Positions 25,521 through 34,000 of a stretch of DNA of 35,986 nt are shown here, in pieces. Source of the stretch: Sphingomonas sp. 32-66-10. Lineage in GTDB: Bacteria > Pseudomonadota > Alphaproteobacteria > Sphingomonadales > Sphingomonadaceae. How positions within the stretch are numbered: position 1 is the first letter of the stretch; every line of letters starts with the position of its first letter. Below the pieces are notes generated by a model that was not told where the DNA came from, did no database searches, and was given only the letters and a program-made list of their open reading frames with translations. Where the stretch lies: positions 1 through 35,986 of the forward strand of contig NCEF01000015.1 in NCBI GenBank assembly GCA_002280565.1, written 5' to 3'. The position numbers and the translations under genes were made by a program.

Positions 25521-26780
25521 ATGGCGCGTATCGTGATGAAGTTCGGCGGCACGTCGATGGCGGGCATCGAGCGGATTCGCAACGTCGCCGCGCGCGTGAA
25601 GCGCGAATGGGAAGCGGGCAATCAGGTCGCGGTCGTCGTGTCGGCCATGGCGGGCGAAACCGACCGGCTGGTCGGATTCTGCAAGGAAGCCTCGCCGCTC
25701 TACGATCTGCGCGAATATGACGTCGTGGTCGCGTCGGGCGAACAGGTGACGAGCGGCCTGCTGGCGATCACGCTGCAGGCGATGGGCGTTCCGGCGCGCA
25801 GCTGGCTCGGCTGGCAGCTGCCGATCCATACCAGCAGCGCGCATGCCAGCGCGCGGATCGACACGATCGACACCGACACGCTCAATGCCAGCCTGGCCGA
25901 CGGCCATGTCGCGGTGATCCCGGGATTCCAGGGGGTCGCGGACGATCATCGCATCACCACGCTGGGTCGCGGCGGATCGGATACCAGCGCGGTCGCGGTC
26001 GCGGCGGCGATGAAGGCGGACCGGTGCGACATCTATACCGATGTCGACGGCGTCTACACCACCGACCCGCGCATCGTCCCGCGCGCGCGCAAGCTGACCA
26101 AGGTCACCTATGAAGAGATGCTGGAACTGGCGAGCGTCGGGGCAAAGGTGCTCCAGACCCGCTCGGTCGGACTGGCGATGAAGGAGGGGGTGCGCGTGCG
26201 CGTCCTCTCGTCCTTTGAGGATACGCATGACGACGAAGGCCATCGCGGCACGCTGATCGTCGGCGAAGAGGAGATCAACGACGTGGAACGGCAGCTCATC
26301 ACCGGCATCGCCGCCGACAAGAACGAAGCCAAGGTGACGCTCACCAACGTCCCCGACCGGCCCGGCGCGGTCGCGCATATCTTCGGTCCGCTGGCCGAGT
26401 CCGGCATCAACGTCGACATGATCGTCCAGAATGTCGCGCACGCCACCGGATCGACCGACGTGACCTTCACCGTGCCGCGCGCCGAACTCGCCCGCGCGCT
26501 CGACGTGCTGGGCAAGGCAAAGGCGCCGATCGGCTATGATGCACTGATCCACGATACCAAGATCGCCAAGATCAGTGTGGTCGGGGTCGGCATGCGCAGC
26601 CATGCCGGCGTTGCCGCGACGATGTTCGACACGCTGGCGGATCGGCGGATCAACATCCTCGCCATCACCACCAGCGAGATCAAGGTGTCGGTGCTGATCC
26701 ATGAGGACGAAACCGAACTCGCCGTCCGCGTGCTGCACACCGCCTATGGTCTGGACGCGCCGGAGGAAGACGCCGCCTGA
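25521..26780 (+). CDS. lysC: Aspartate kinase
   Basis: Aspartokinase catalyses the first step of the lysine, threonine and methionine route. The product is 419 residues. It opens with MARIVMKFGGTSM, has the active-site GFQGVADDHRITTLGRGGSDTSAVA, and ends with two ACT domains (LTNVPDRPGAVAHIF... and ISVVGVGMRSHAGVAATMF...) that bind lysine/threonine for feedback control. The ATG at 25521 is preceded by GGGGGACAGG. The long upstream open frame is a shadow over ubiG. With dapB in the same window, two steps of the diaminopimelate route are represented. Confidence 0.97.
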   Translation: MARIVMKFGGTSMAGIERIRNVAARVKREWEAGNQVAVVVSAMAGETDRLVGFCKEASPLYDLREYDVVVASGEQVTSGLLAITLQAMGVPARSWLGWQLPIHTSSAHASARIDTIDTDTLNASLADGHVAVIPGFQGVADDHRITTLGRGGSDTSAVAVAAAMKADRCDIYTDVDGVYTTDPRIVPRARKLTKVTYEEMLELASVGAKVLQTRSVGLAMKEGVRVRVLSSFEDTHDDEGHRGTLIVGEEEINDVERQLITGIAADKNEAKVTLTNVPDRPGAVAHIFGPLAESGINVDMIVQNVAHATGSTDVTFTVPRAELARALDVLGKAKAPIGYDALIHDTKIAKISVVGVGMRSHAGVAATMFDTLADRRINILAITTSEIKVSVLIHEDETELAVRVLHTAYGLDAPEEDAA

Positions 26781-26786
26781 GCTTGC

Positions 26787-27590
26787 TCAGCGCGGCGTGA
26801 GCGTTGCGGCGACCCCATAATGGTCGGACGGGAATTCGCCGTTCACCGCGTCCGCAAAGCGGCGCGCGTCGCTGACCTCGAACCGGCGCGGGTCGGCGAA
26901 GATATGGTCGATCACGCGCGCCTTGTGCCCGCGCTCGACCACCAGCGTCGTGTCCGTCGCGCCCGGGGCCAGTGCCGGCTCAAGGCCACGGATCGCGATC
27001 GAGGCGAGCGCGGCTTCGTCGAGCGGGGCGTTGAAGTCGCCCATCAGCACCACCGGCACATCGTCGCTCGGCAGCCAGCCGAGCAGGCCGCCAATCTGCT
27101 GCGCCCGCACCGGCCCGGCATCGGGCTGATGCGCAAGATGCGTGTTGACCATATCGACTAGCCGCCCGCCTGACCGAACCCGCACGCGCAGCGCGGTGCG
27201 ATAATCGTTCAGCGGCTCCAGCTTGATCGTGTCGGTCTCGACCACCGGGAGCCGCGTCAGGATCGCATTGCCATAGCGATTGGCCGCACCGACGGGAGAG
27301 GTCGACATGAACTCGACGCGATAGCCGCCCAGCGCGGCGGCGATCGTCTCTGCCTGATTGGGCAGGTTCTTCTTCGCGTCCTGCAGCACCTCCTGCAGCC
27401 CGATCACATCGGCATCGGCGGCACGCAGCGCATCGACGATCAGCTTCAACCGCAGCGGCCAGTTGCCGGCGTCATGCCAGATGTTGAACGTCACCACCCG
27501 CAGCGGCTGGCGCGGTGCCATGACGCGCGGGGCGCATGCGGCAAGCGGGGCGGTGGCAGCGGCGGCGAGCAAAGTGCGGCGGTCGATCAT
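26787..27590 (-). CDS. Endonuclease/exonuclease/phosphatase-family protein, exported
   Basis: The product is 267 residues. The N-terminus has a twin-Arg pair (DRRTLL) and a lipobox-like LAAC at about 16-19, so it is probably exported, perhaps as a lipoprotein. The EEP fold residues are all present: TFNIWH, LQEVL, NTHLAHQPD, GDFNAP, DHIF and SDHYGV, giving the metal-binding Glu, Asp, Asn and His set. Substrates of this family range from DNA to phospholipids; secreted members include sphingomyelinase-like phosphodiesterases. Which applies is not shown. It converges on lysC with 6 bases between stops. Confidence 0.88.
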   Translation of the reverse strand: MIDRRTLLAAAATAPLAACAPRVMAPRQPLRVVTFNIWHDAGNWPLRLKLIVDALRAADADVIGLQEVLQDAKKNLPNQAETIAAALGGYRVEFMSTSPVGAANRYGNAILTRLPVVETDTIKLEPLNDYRTALRVRVRSGGRLVDMVNTHLAHQPDAGPVRAQQIGGLLGWLPSDDVPVVLMGDFNAPLDEAALASIAIRGLEPALAPGATDTTLVVERGHKARVIDHIFADPRRFEVSDARRFADAVNGEFPSDHYGVAATLTPR

Positions 27591-27599
27591 GGCGCGGCT

Positions 27600-28055
27600 T
27601 TAGTCGGGATCGACCGGAATGTCGAAGTGCAACACGTCCTCACGCGCGCCCAATTTAGTGTAGAGCGCGATCGCGGGCGGATCGACATAATCGGCCTGGA
27701 CATAGATCACCCACGCCCCCGCCGACCGCGCGATCGGGCGCAGCGCGTCAATCAGCGCAGTGGCGATCCCGCGCCGCCGCTGGGCCTCCGCCACGGCGAG
27801 GTCGTAGATATAAATCTCGCTGCGCGCCTGTTCGAACTTGGGCAGGATATAGGCCGCGAGCGCGCCGACCATCGCGCCATCGGCCTCCGCCACCAGCGCA
27901 ATGAAATGGGGATTGGCGAGCAGCGCAGCGACATGATCGGGGCCAGGTGGCGCGGACAGATAATGCTCGTCATCCTCGAATTCGCGCGCGAACAGCGCGT
28001 TCATCGCGGCGAGCGCAGCGGCGTCATTCGGCCCGAGGCGGCGAATCTGCGACAT
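27600..28055 (-). CDS. GNAT acetyltransferase of the AAC(3)-I (aminoglycoside 3-N-acetyltransferase) type
   Basis: The product is 151 residues, one GNAT domain. The wording of the core is very close to the AAC(3)-I family as I know it: GALAAYILPKFEQARSEIYI, then YDLAVAEAQRRRGIATALI (acetyl-CoA loop RRRGIA), VIYVQADYVDPPAIALYTKLG and the C-terminal REDVLHFDI. AAC(3)-I enzymes acetylate gentamicin-class aminoglycosides, and known forms are mostly on integrons and plasmids. Here it is a chromosomal, GC-normal gene with no integron or IS signature around it. Activity on antibiotics is not shown; it may act on another amine. The start at 28055 has AAGGA about 8 bases upstream. Confidence 0.88.
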   Translation of the reverse strand: MSQIRRLGPNDAAALAAMNALFAREFEDDEHYLSAPPGPDHVAALLANPHFIALVAEADGAMVGALAAYILPKFEQARSEIYIYDLAVAEAQRRRGIATALIDALRPIARSAGAWVIYVQADYVDPPAIALYTKLGAREDVLHFDIPVDPD

Positions 28056-28107
28056 GCACTTATCCTTGGGTATTGAACTCCGGCGCGTCCATCGCATTTT
28101 TGTCGCC

Positions 28108-28614
28108 ATGCGTATGATCGTCCCCACCCTTGTCCTCGCCCTCGCCGCCTGCTCGCCCGCCCCGGTTCCGTCGCCCAATGCAAGCGAGGCCGAGCCGGCA
28201 CCGATCGAATCCGGCATTACGCGCGCTCCGACGCCCAGCCCCACGCCGATCACACTCGGCCGCGTGACCGAGGCAGCGGCGGCACAGGTCATTGGCGAAC
28301 TGCGCTGCGCCTTCCTGTCGGACGCCAGCGATCTGCTGCTGGTCGGCGCAGGCGATGTCGACAAGGCGAGCCGTGCAACGGCGGTGGTGATGCGCGGCGC
28401 GACGCCGGTGCTGCTCACCGCGCGCGCGCCCGGCGGGTTCGATGCGATGGCACAGGGCGGCAGCTTTACCGACGCCGAACTGACCGCATCGATCACGCGC
28501 GGTGCCCCGCGTGAGACCGAACATGAAGGATCGAGCCATACCGCAACGCTGTCGGTCGAGGCCCCCGGCTCCGCGCCGGTGGCGATCGACGGCGTGTGGG
28601 AATGCGGCCCCTGA
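28108..28614 (+). CDS. Putative lipoprotein, hypothetical
   Basis: The product is 168 residues with a lipoprotein signal peptide (MRMIVPTLVLALAAC, lipobox LAAC). A Pro/Ser/Ala/Glu-rich linker (about 17-45) leads to a small domain containing two Cys (ELRCAF, and VWECGP at the C-terminus) that could form a disulfide. No family is recognised. It is divergent from the acetyltransferase gene; the 52-base gap holds both leaders. The frame is open upstream to 28054, but only the Met at 28108 starts a signal peptide. Confidence 0.75.
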   Translation: MRMIVPTLVLALAACSPAPVPSPNASEAEPAPIESGITRAPTPSPTPITLGRVTEAAAAQVIGELRCAFLSDASDLLLVGAGDVDKASRATAVVMRGATPVLLTARAPGGFDAMAQGGSFTDAELTASITRGAPRETEHEGSSHTATLSVEAPGSAPVAIDGVWECGP

Positions 28615-28661
28615 GCGCTCGTGGCTTGCCTAAATGCGCGGACCGGCGCTAGGCGAACGCC

Positions 28662-29681
28662 ATGACCATTGGTGAACAGCGCCTTCAGCGCCGCATGGCG
28701 CGCGGCATCGAATTTCTGGGCAGCGAGACTGCGATCCTGTGCGGCGCGATGTCGTGGGTGAGCGAGCGCAACCTCGTCTCAGCCATCTCCAACGCGGGCG
28801 GCTTTGGCCTGATCGCGTGCGGCGCGATGACGCCCGAACTGCTGGATGCCGAGATCGCGGCGACCAAGGCGCTGACCGACAAGCCGTTCGGCGTGAACCT
28901 GATCACCATGCACCCGATGCTGTTCGACCTGATCGCGGTCTGCGCGAAGCATCAGGTGACGCACATCGTGCTTGCCGGCGGCCTGCCCCCGGCGGGGTCG
29001 CTCGACGCGATCAAGGGCAATGGCGCCAAGCTGATCTGCTTTGCCCCGGCGCTATCGCTCGCCAAGAAGCTGATCCGCAGCGGCGTCGATGCGCTGGTGG
29101 TCGAGGGGATGGAGGCCGGTGGCCATATCGGCCCGGTATCGACCAGCGTGCTCGCGCAGGAAATCCTGCCCGAAGTGTCGGAACAGGTGCCGGTGTTCGT
29201 CGCGGGCGGAATCGGGCGCGGCGAGGCGATTGCCGGCTATCTCGACATGGGCGCGGCGGGCGTCCAGCTCGGCACCCGCTTTGCCTGCGCGACCGAGAGC
29301 ATCGCGCATCCGAACTTCAAGAAGGCATTCTTCCGCGCCAGCGCGCGCGACGCGATCTCCAGCGTCCAGATCGACCCGCGCCTGCCGGTGATCCCGGTGC
29401 GCGCACTCAAGAATGCGGGCAGCGAGCTGTTCACCGCCAAGCAGCGCGAGGTCGCCCAGCTGCTCGACGACGGCAAGGTCGAGATGGCCGAAGCCCAGCT
29501 CCAGATCGAGCATTATTGGGCCGGCGCCCTGCGCCGCGCAGTGATCGAGGGTGATGTCGACAATGGCTCGCTGATGGCCGGCCAGTCGGTCGGCATGGTC
29601 AGCAAGGAAGAACCCGTCGCCGACATCATCGCCCAGCTGATGGCCGAGGCGGCGCAGGCGCTGGAGAAGCGAGCGGCTTGA
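28662..29681 (+). CDS. Nitronate monooxygenase/2-nitropropane dioxygenase-type flavoprotein
   Basis: The product is 339 residues with an FMN-binding TIM barrel. GAMSWVSERNLVSAISNAGGFG at the N-terminus, KPFGVNLIT, VEGMEAGGHIG (with the catalytic-type His), FVAGGIGRGEAIAGYLDMGAAGVQLGTRF, and an end segment GQSVGMVSKEEPVADII match the nitronate monooxygenase and FabK-like flavoprotein group. It probably oxidises nitronates or serves as an enoyl-ACP-type reductase; the two cannot be told apart here. The FabK-like groups share this fold. A strong terminator follows at 29731. Confidence 0.9.
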   Translation: MTIGEQRLQRRMARGIEFLGSETAILCGAMSWVSERNLVSAISNAGGFGLIACGAMTPELLDAEIAATKALTDKPFGVNLITMHPMLFDLIAVCAKHQVTHIVLAGGLPPAGSLDAIKGNGAKLICFAPALSLAKKLIRSGVDALVVEGMEAGGHIGPVSTSVLAQEILPEVSEQVPVFVAGGIGRGEAIAGYLDMGAAGVQLGTRFACATESIAHPNFKKAFFRASARDAISSVQIDPRLPVIPVRALKNAGSELFTAKQREVAQLLDDGKVEMAEAQLQIEHYWAGALRRAVIEGDVDNGSLMAGQSVGMVSKEEPVADIIAQLMAEAAQALEKRAA

Positions 29682-29730
29682 TTTCCGAAGCTGCGGTCGC
29701 GCTTCCAGTCTGCTCGCTGATATTTCCATG

Positions 29731-29768
29731 TTCCGTCACCCGAACAAGTTCAGCATGACGGAATTTTT
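29731..29768 (+). terminator. Nested hairpin terminator after the nitronate monooxygenase gene
   Basis: Outer arms TTCCGTCA and TGACGGAA (29731-29738 with 29756-29763) enclose an inner GAAC-AA-GTTC hairpin (29742-29751), followed by TTTTT at 29764-29768. On the minus strand it contains CATGCTGAACTTGTTC, a motif I recall as a frequent intergenic repeat in sphingomonads, so it may double as a REP-like element. The remaining 90 bases before the next gene show nothing further. Confidence 0.8.
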
Positions 29769-29855
29769 GGCGATGGTCGCGCCATCGGCAGCATCTCGCC
29801 CCATTCGCCCACGGGCTTAACCAGTCCTTGACTCCAGCCTGCTTGGGTAGGCGGC

Positions 29856-30551
29856 ATGTCCCGTGTTCTCCTTGCCCTTCCGCTGCTCGCCCTCGCCACC
29901 GCCTGCGCCGGGCCGGAGCGGATCGCCGCTCCCGCCCCGCTTCCGGTTCCTGCGCCCGCCCCCGCGCAGACCGCAGCACCACGCGCGCCCGATGGGGCTG
30001 CAGCAAACCTTGTCATCCCGGCACGCCTGCCGGACGGCAGCTATGCCACCCCCAACCGCGCAGTTTCCGCCGCAGCAGCCGCGTGGCATCTGCGCGCGGC
30101 GTTCAACGTGGCGGCGCTCAACTGCAACGATCCGGCACTTGCCCCCGCCTATAACCAGTTCCTCAAGGCGCATCGCAGCGCACTGAAGTCGGCGCATCAT
30201 GCGCTGACCCGCGAATATGGCGATTCAGCTTCGTTCGATCCGGCGATGACGCGGCTCTACAATTATTTCGCCCAGCCGCCGGTGATGGCGCAGTTCTGCG
30301 CGACCGCCGCGCCGCTGCTGCATCAGCTTGCGCTGCCGACGGCCGACCTCCCGTCGGTCGCGCCCGCCGCGCTGGCGCAGGTCGATCGCCCCTTCACCGA
30401 TTTTTACGCACGTTACGATGCCTGGCGCGTCGATCTGGCCGCATGGCGCGCGGGCGACGCCCCGGCGACCCCACGCCTTGCCTATGCGACCGAGGTGTTC
30501 CGCGCCGAGCCGCATGCAGAAGGCGGTACCGTCACGCTCGCCGCGCGCTGA
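29856..30551 (+). CDS. Putative lipoprotein, hypothetical
   Basis: The product is 231 residues. The signal peptide MSRVLLALPLLALATAC ends in lipobox LATAC (Cys17), followed by a Pro/Ala-rich linker to about residue 50. The rest is helical with two Cys (NCNDPA and FCATAAPL), which may pair, and the conserved-looking FLKAHRSALKSAHHALTREYG. I do not recognise the family. There is no obvious link to ptsP, which begins 41 bases later in the same direction and may share its transcript. Confidence 0.78.
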   Translation: MSRVLLALPLLALATACAGPERIAAPAPLPVPAPAPAQTAAPRAPDGAAANLVIPARLPDGSYATPNRAVSAAAAAWHLRAAFNVAALNCNDPALAPAYNQFLKAHRSALKSAHHALTREYGDSASFDPAMTRLYNYFAQPPVMAQFCATAAPLLHQLALPTADLPSVAPAALAQVDRPFTDFYARYDAWRVDLAAWRAGDAPATPRLAYATEVFRAEPHAEGGTVTLAAR

Positions 30552-30592
30552 ATTCCTTGGCGCTACCCGGGCGATCTGTTAGCGATTCGCTT

Positions 30593-32878
30593 ATGCCCGT
30601 TTCCGCCGCCGCCTCCGCCCGCGAAATTCTGACGCGGCTGCACGACGTGATGGCGTCGCGCACCCCGGCCCAGTCCAAGCTGAACGCGGTGGTCGAGATT
30701 ATCGGGGAGTCGCTGCGCAGCGAAGTCTGCTCGATCTATCTGCTGCGCGAAGGGGTGCTCGAACTGTACGCCACGCGCGGCCTCGCGCAGGAGGCGGTTC
30801 ACGTCACCAAGCTCGCGCTCGGCGAGGGTCTGGTCGGCATGATCGCCAAGAATGTCGAGACGCTCAACCTCGACGAAGCCGCGTCGCACCCCGACTTTGC
30901 CTACCGCCCCGAAACCGGCGAAGAGCAATTCCACAGCTTTGCCGGCGTTCCGATCATCCGCAAGGAGCGCGCCGTCGGCGTGCTCGCCGTGCAGCATGCC
31001 GATCCCCGCAAATATGAAGAGGTGGAGATCGAGGCGCTGCAGACCGTGGCGATGGTGCTGTCGGAGCTGATCGCCAATGCCGGGTTGATCGACAGCGCTG
31101 ACACGAGCGCTGGCGGATCGACGCGCGCCCAGCCGACCGCGACCGCGCGCATCGCCGGGTTCAAGCTGGTCGAGGGCATGGCGGCGGGGGCCGCCGTCTT
31201 CCACCAGCCGCGCATCACCATCGAACATACGGTGGCCGAGGATACCGAGGCCGAGCGCCACCGCGTCTATGCCGCGTTCGACAAGATGCGCGAGCAGATC
31301 GACCGCATGACCAGCCAGGCCGAATTCGGCGTCGGCGGTGAGCATGAGGAGATCCTCGAGACCTACAAGATGTTCGCCTATGACGAGGGCTGGGGCCGTC
31401 GCATCAATGAGGCGATCGACAGCGGCCTGACCGCCGAGGCGGCGATCGAGCGCGTGCAGCAACGCACCCGGATGCGGATGCGGCAGATCGACGATCCGCT
31501 GCTGCGTGAGCGGATGCACGATCTGGAGGATCTGTCCAACCGGCTGTTGCGCATCGTGTCGGGGCAGCTCGGTACGGCGGCACAGCTGGGGCTGCGGCAG
31601 GATTCGATCCTGATCGCGCGCAATCTGGGGCCGGCCGAGCTGCTCGAATATGACCGCCGCCGCCTCAAGGGCGTGATCCTTGAGGAAGGGTCGCTGACCG
31701 CGCACGTTACCATCGTCGCGCGCGCGATGGGCGTGCCGGTGCTGGGCCGGGTCAAGGATGTCCGCCGGCTGGTGGCCGAAGGCGACCGGCTGCTGCTCGA
31801 CGTCACCGAAGACTCGCTCGTCGTCCGCCCGACCCACGCGATGGAAGAGGTGTTCGAGGCAAAGCTGCTGATCACGCAGAAGCGCCGCGCCGCCTTTGCC
31901 GCGATGCGCAACCTCGCGCCCGAGACGCGCGATGGCCATCGCGTCACGGTGATGGTCAATGCCGGCCTGCGCGACGATGTCGCCGCGCTCGACCTGACCG
32001 GTGCCGACGGGATCGGGCTGTTCCGCACCGAATTCCAGTTCTTGGTCTCCGCCACCCTGCCGCAGCGCGAGGGGCAGAAGCGCCTGTATCGCGACGTGCT
32101 CGAGGCGGCGGGCGACCGCCCGGTGATCTTCCGCACCGTCGATATCGGCGGCGACAAGGCGCTGCCCTATCTCGACCATGACGAGAATGGCGAGGAAGAG
32201 AATCCGGCGATGGGCTGGCGCGCCATCCGCCTGGCGCTCGACCGCGAAGGACTGATGAAGGTGCAGGCGCGCGCGCTGCTGGAGGCGGCGGCGGGGCGGA
32301 CACTCAGCGTGATGTTCCCGATGGTGTCCGAACCGTGGGAGTTCGAACAGGCGCGCGCGATCTTTGAGGCGCAGCGTGCCTGGCTGGAGGCGCGCGGGCA
32401 CAAATTGCCGCTGCACATCCGCTATGGCGCGATGCTGGAGGTGCCGGCGCTGGCCGAAGTGCTCGACATTCTGTTGCCGCAGATCGATTTCCTGTCGATC
32501 GGCACCAATGACCTCACCCAGTTCCTGTTCGCCGCCGATCGCGCGCACCCCAAGCTGGCGGTGCGCTACGATTGGCTGAGCCCGTCGATCCTGCGCTTCC
32601 TGCGCCGCGTGACGCGCGAAGCACAGGCGGCGAACGTGCCGGTCGCGGTGTGCGGTGAGATGGGCGGGCGGCCGCTGGAGGCGATGGCGCTGATCGGGCT
32701 GGGCATCGATCGCCTGTCGATCACCCCGGCGGCGGTGGGACCGGTCAAGGCGATGGTCCGCAGCCTCGACCATGCTGCGCTCGGCCCGGCAATGGAACAG
32801 TTACTCGCCAAGCCGCCGCGCGACATGCGCGCGGCACTGGAAGCCTGGGCTGCGGAGCATGGGGTCGAGCTCGCCTGA
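30593..32878 (+). CDS. ptsP: Phosphoenolpyruvate-protein phosphotransferase EI-Ntr
   Basis: PtsP takes phosphate from PEP to start the nitrogen-related PTS relay to NPr and EIIA-Ntr. The product is 761 residues, the PtsP length. An N-terminal GAF domain (about 20-160) is followed by the EI N-domain, with the phospho-accepting His at about 371 in the segment SLTAHVTIVARAMGVPVLG, then the PEP-binding TIM barrel with GIGLFRTEFQFL, FRTVDIGGDKALPYL, and SIGTNDLTQFLFAADR. The start at 30593 gives MPVSAAASAREIL. NPr and EIIA-Ntr are not in this window. The GAF domain probably senses glutamine, as in E. coli (inference). Confidence 0.96.
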   Translation: MPVSAAASAREILTRLHDVMASRTPAQSKLNAVVEIIGESLRSEVCSIYLLREGVLELYATRGLAQEAVHVTKLALGEGLVGMIAKNVETLNLDEAASHPDFAYRPETGEEQFHSFAGVPIIRKERAVGVLAVQHADPRKYEEVEIEALQTVAMVLSELIANAGLIDSADTSAGGSTRAQPTATARIAGFKLVEGMAAGAAVFHQPRITIEHTVAEDTEAERHRVYAAFDKMREQIDRMTSQAEFGVGGEHEEILETYKMFAYDEGWGRRINEAIDSGLTAEAAIERVQQRTRMRMRQIDDPLLRERMHDLEDLSNRLLRIVSGQLGTAAQLGLRQDSILIARNLGPAELLEYDRRRLKGVILEEGSLTAHVTIVARAMGVPVLGRVKDVRRLVAEGDRLLLDVTEDSLVVRPTHAMEEVFEAKLLITQKRRAAFAAMRNLAPETRDGHRVTVMVNAGLRDDVAALDLTGADGIGLFRTEFQFLVSATLPQREGQKRLYRDVLEAAGDRPVIFRTVDIGGDKALPYLDHDENGEEENPAMGWRAIRLALDREGLMKVQARALLEAAAGRTLSVMFPMVSEPWEFEQARAIFEAQRAWLEARGHKLPLHIRYGAMLEVPALAEVLDILLPQIDFLSIGTNDLTQFLFAADRAHPKLAVRYDWLSPSILRFLRRVTREAQAANVPVAVCGEMGGRPLEAMALIGLGIDRLSITPAAVGPVKAMVRSLDHAALGPAMEQLLAKPPRDMRAALEAWAAEHGVELA

Positions 32879-32885
32879 GGCAAAA

Positions 32886-32905
32886 GCCCGACGCATGCGG
32901 GCATT
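32886..32905 (+). terminator. Weak hairpin after ptsP
   Basis: A 5-bp stem (GCCCG with CGGGC) closes a 7-nt loop and is followed by ATTT, eight bases after the ptsP stop. It is weak as a terminator. Between it and the next gene, TTGACA (32922-32927) looks like a -35 box, but no -10 box sits at a normal spacing. Confidence 0.35.
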
Positions 32906-32979
32906 TCAGGTAGTGCGCACGTTGACACTCCTTTAAGGAATGCAGCAAGGCGCTAATATCTGGCACCGGAGGGAATTGA

Positions 32980-33924
32980 ATGGACGGCGAACCGGGCGAC
33001 ACCCCGAACCTGTTTCCGGTGAAGGTCGGGGAAAAGCTGCGCGACGCAAGGCTGGCGCAAGGCCTGGAGCTGTCCGACGTCGCCAGCCGCACCCGCGTGC
33101 CGCTGCGCCATCTCACCGCGATCGAGGCATCGGATTATTCGGGCCTCCCTTCGACCACCTATGCGATCGGCTTCGTCAAGGCCTATGCGCGCGCAGTGGG
33201 GGCGGACGAGGTCGCCCTGGCCCGCGAGCTGCGCGCCGAGACCGCACCCACCTTTGCCGCGCGCGAAGTCTATGAAAGCTATGATCCCGAGGATCCGGTG
33301 CGCGAACCGCCGAGCGCGCTTGCCTGGGGCGGTGCGATCGTCGCGATCCTGCTGCTCGCCGCGGTCGGCCTCTGGTATGGCACCGACCTGTTCCGTGGCG
33401 GCACCAGCGCCGTGCCGGAACCGACCCCGACCGCCCTCGCCACGCCAGACGCCGCACCGACCGAGGCCGCACCGCCAGCGACTGGCGGGCAGGTGACGCT
33501 GATCGCGCAGCAACCGGTGTGGCTGCGCATCTATGACGCGACGGGCACGCGCCTGTTCGAAAAGGAAATGACGGCGGGCGAGCGCTATGACGTGCCGACC
33601 GATGCCAATGGTCCGATGATCAATGTCGGACGGCCAGAGGCGCTGCAGGTCACGATCGACGGGGTCGAGGTCGAACCGCTCGGCCGCCCCGGGATCGCGA
33701 TCAAGGATGTGGCGATCAGCGCGGGCGCATTGCGGACGCGCGGCCAGCCGGGGGCGATGCCAACGCCGACGGCGGGTGAAAACCCCGCTGCGGCGCGTGC
33801 CGCTCCCGTGCGTCGCGCGCCGACGACGCGGTCGGCACCGGCCGAACGGTCGCCCGCCGCCACGCCCGCGCCAGTTGTGCAACCGGCGCCGACGCCCGAG
33901 CCGCTGGCCACGCCGGGTGCTTAA
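32980..33924 (+). CDS. RodZ-like helix-turn-helix membrane protein (DUF4115)
   Basis: The product is 314 residues. A cytoplasmic helix-turn-helix (about 15-85, VGEKLRDARLAQGLELSDVASRT and YAIGFVKAYARAVG) is followed by one membrane segment (about 115-133, WGGAIVAILLLAAVGLWY), a Pro/Ala/Thr-rich linker, a C-terminal DUF4115 beta domain (about 167-245, with WLRIYDATGTRLFEKEM), and a Pro/Ala-rich tail. This matches RodZ, which tethers MreB and organises the elongasome. MreB itself is not nearby. The start has CGGAGGGA about 6 bases upstream. It lies next to cpoB, as in related alphaproteobacteria. Confidence 0.88.
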   Translation: MDGEPGDTPNLFPVKVGEKLRDARLAQGLELSDVASRTRVPLRHLTAIEASDYSGLPSTTYAIGFVKAYARAVGADEVALARELRAETAPTFAAREVYESYDPEDPVREPPSALAWGGAIVAILLLAAVGLWYGTDLFRGGTSAVPEPTPTALATPDAAPTEAAPPATGGQVTLIAQQPVWLRIYDATGTRLFEKEMTAGERYDVPTDANGPMINVGRPEALQVTIDGVEVEPLGRPGIAIKDVAISAGALRTRGQPGAMPTPTAGENPAAARAAPVRRAPTTRSAPAERSPAATPAPVVQPAPTPEPLATPGA

Positions 33925-34000
33925 GCGCAGGGTCAGCATCGGGATGCGACAGACTTTGCTATAGTGGATTGACCAAAGGGTATCGCGGGTGGGGACGAGC

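Noticed and set aside
32922-32959. TTGACA (32922) and TAATAT (32954) as a promoter for the RodZ-like gene
   Set aside because: The spacing is 26 bases, far from the 16-18 of a standard promoter.
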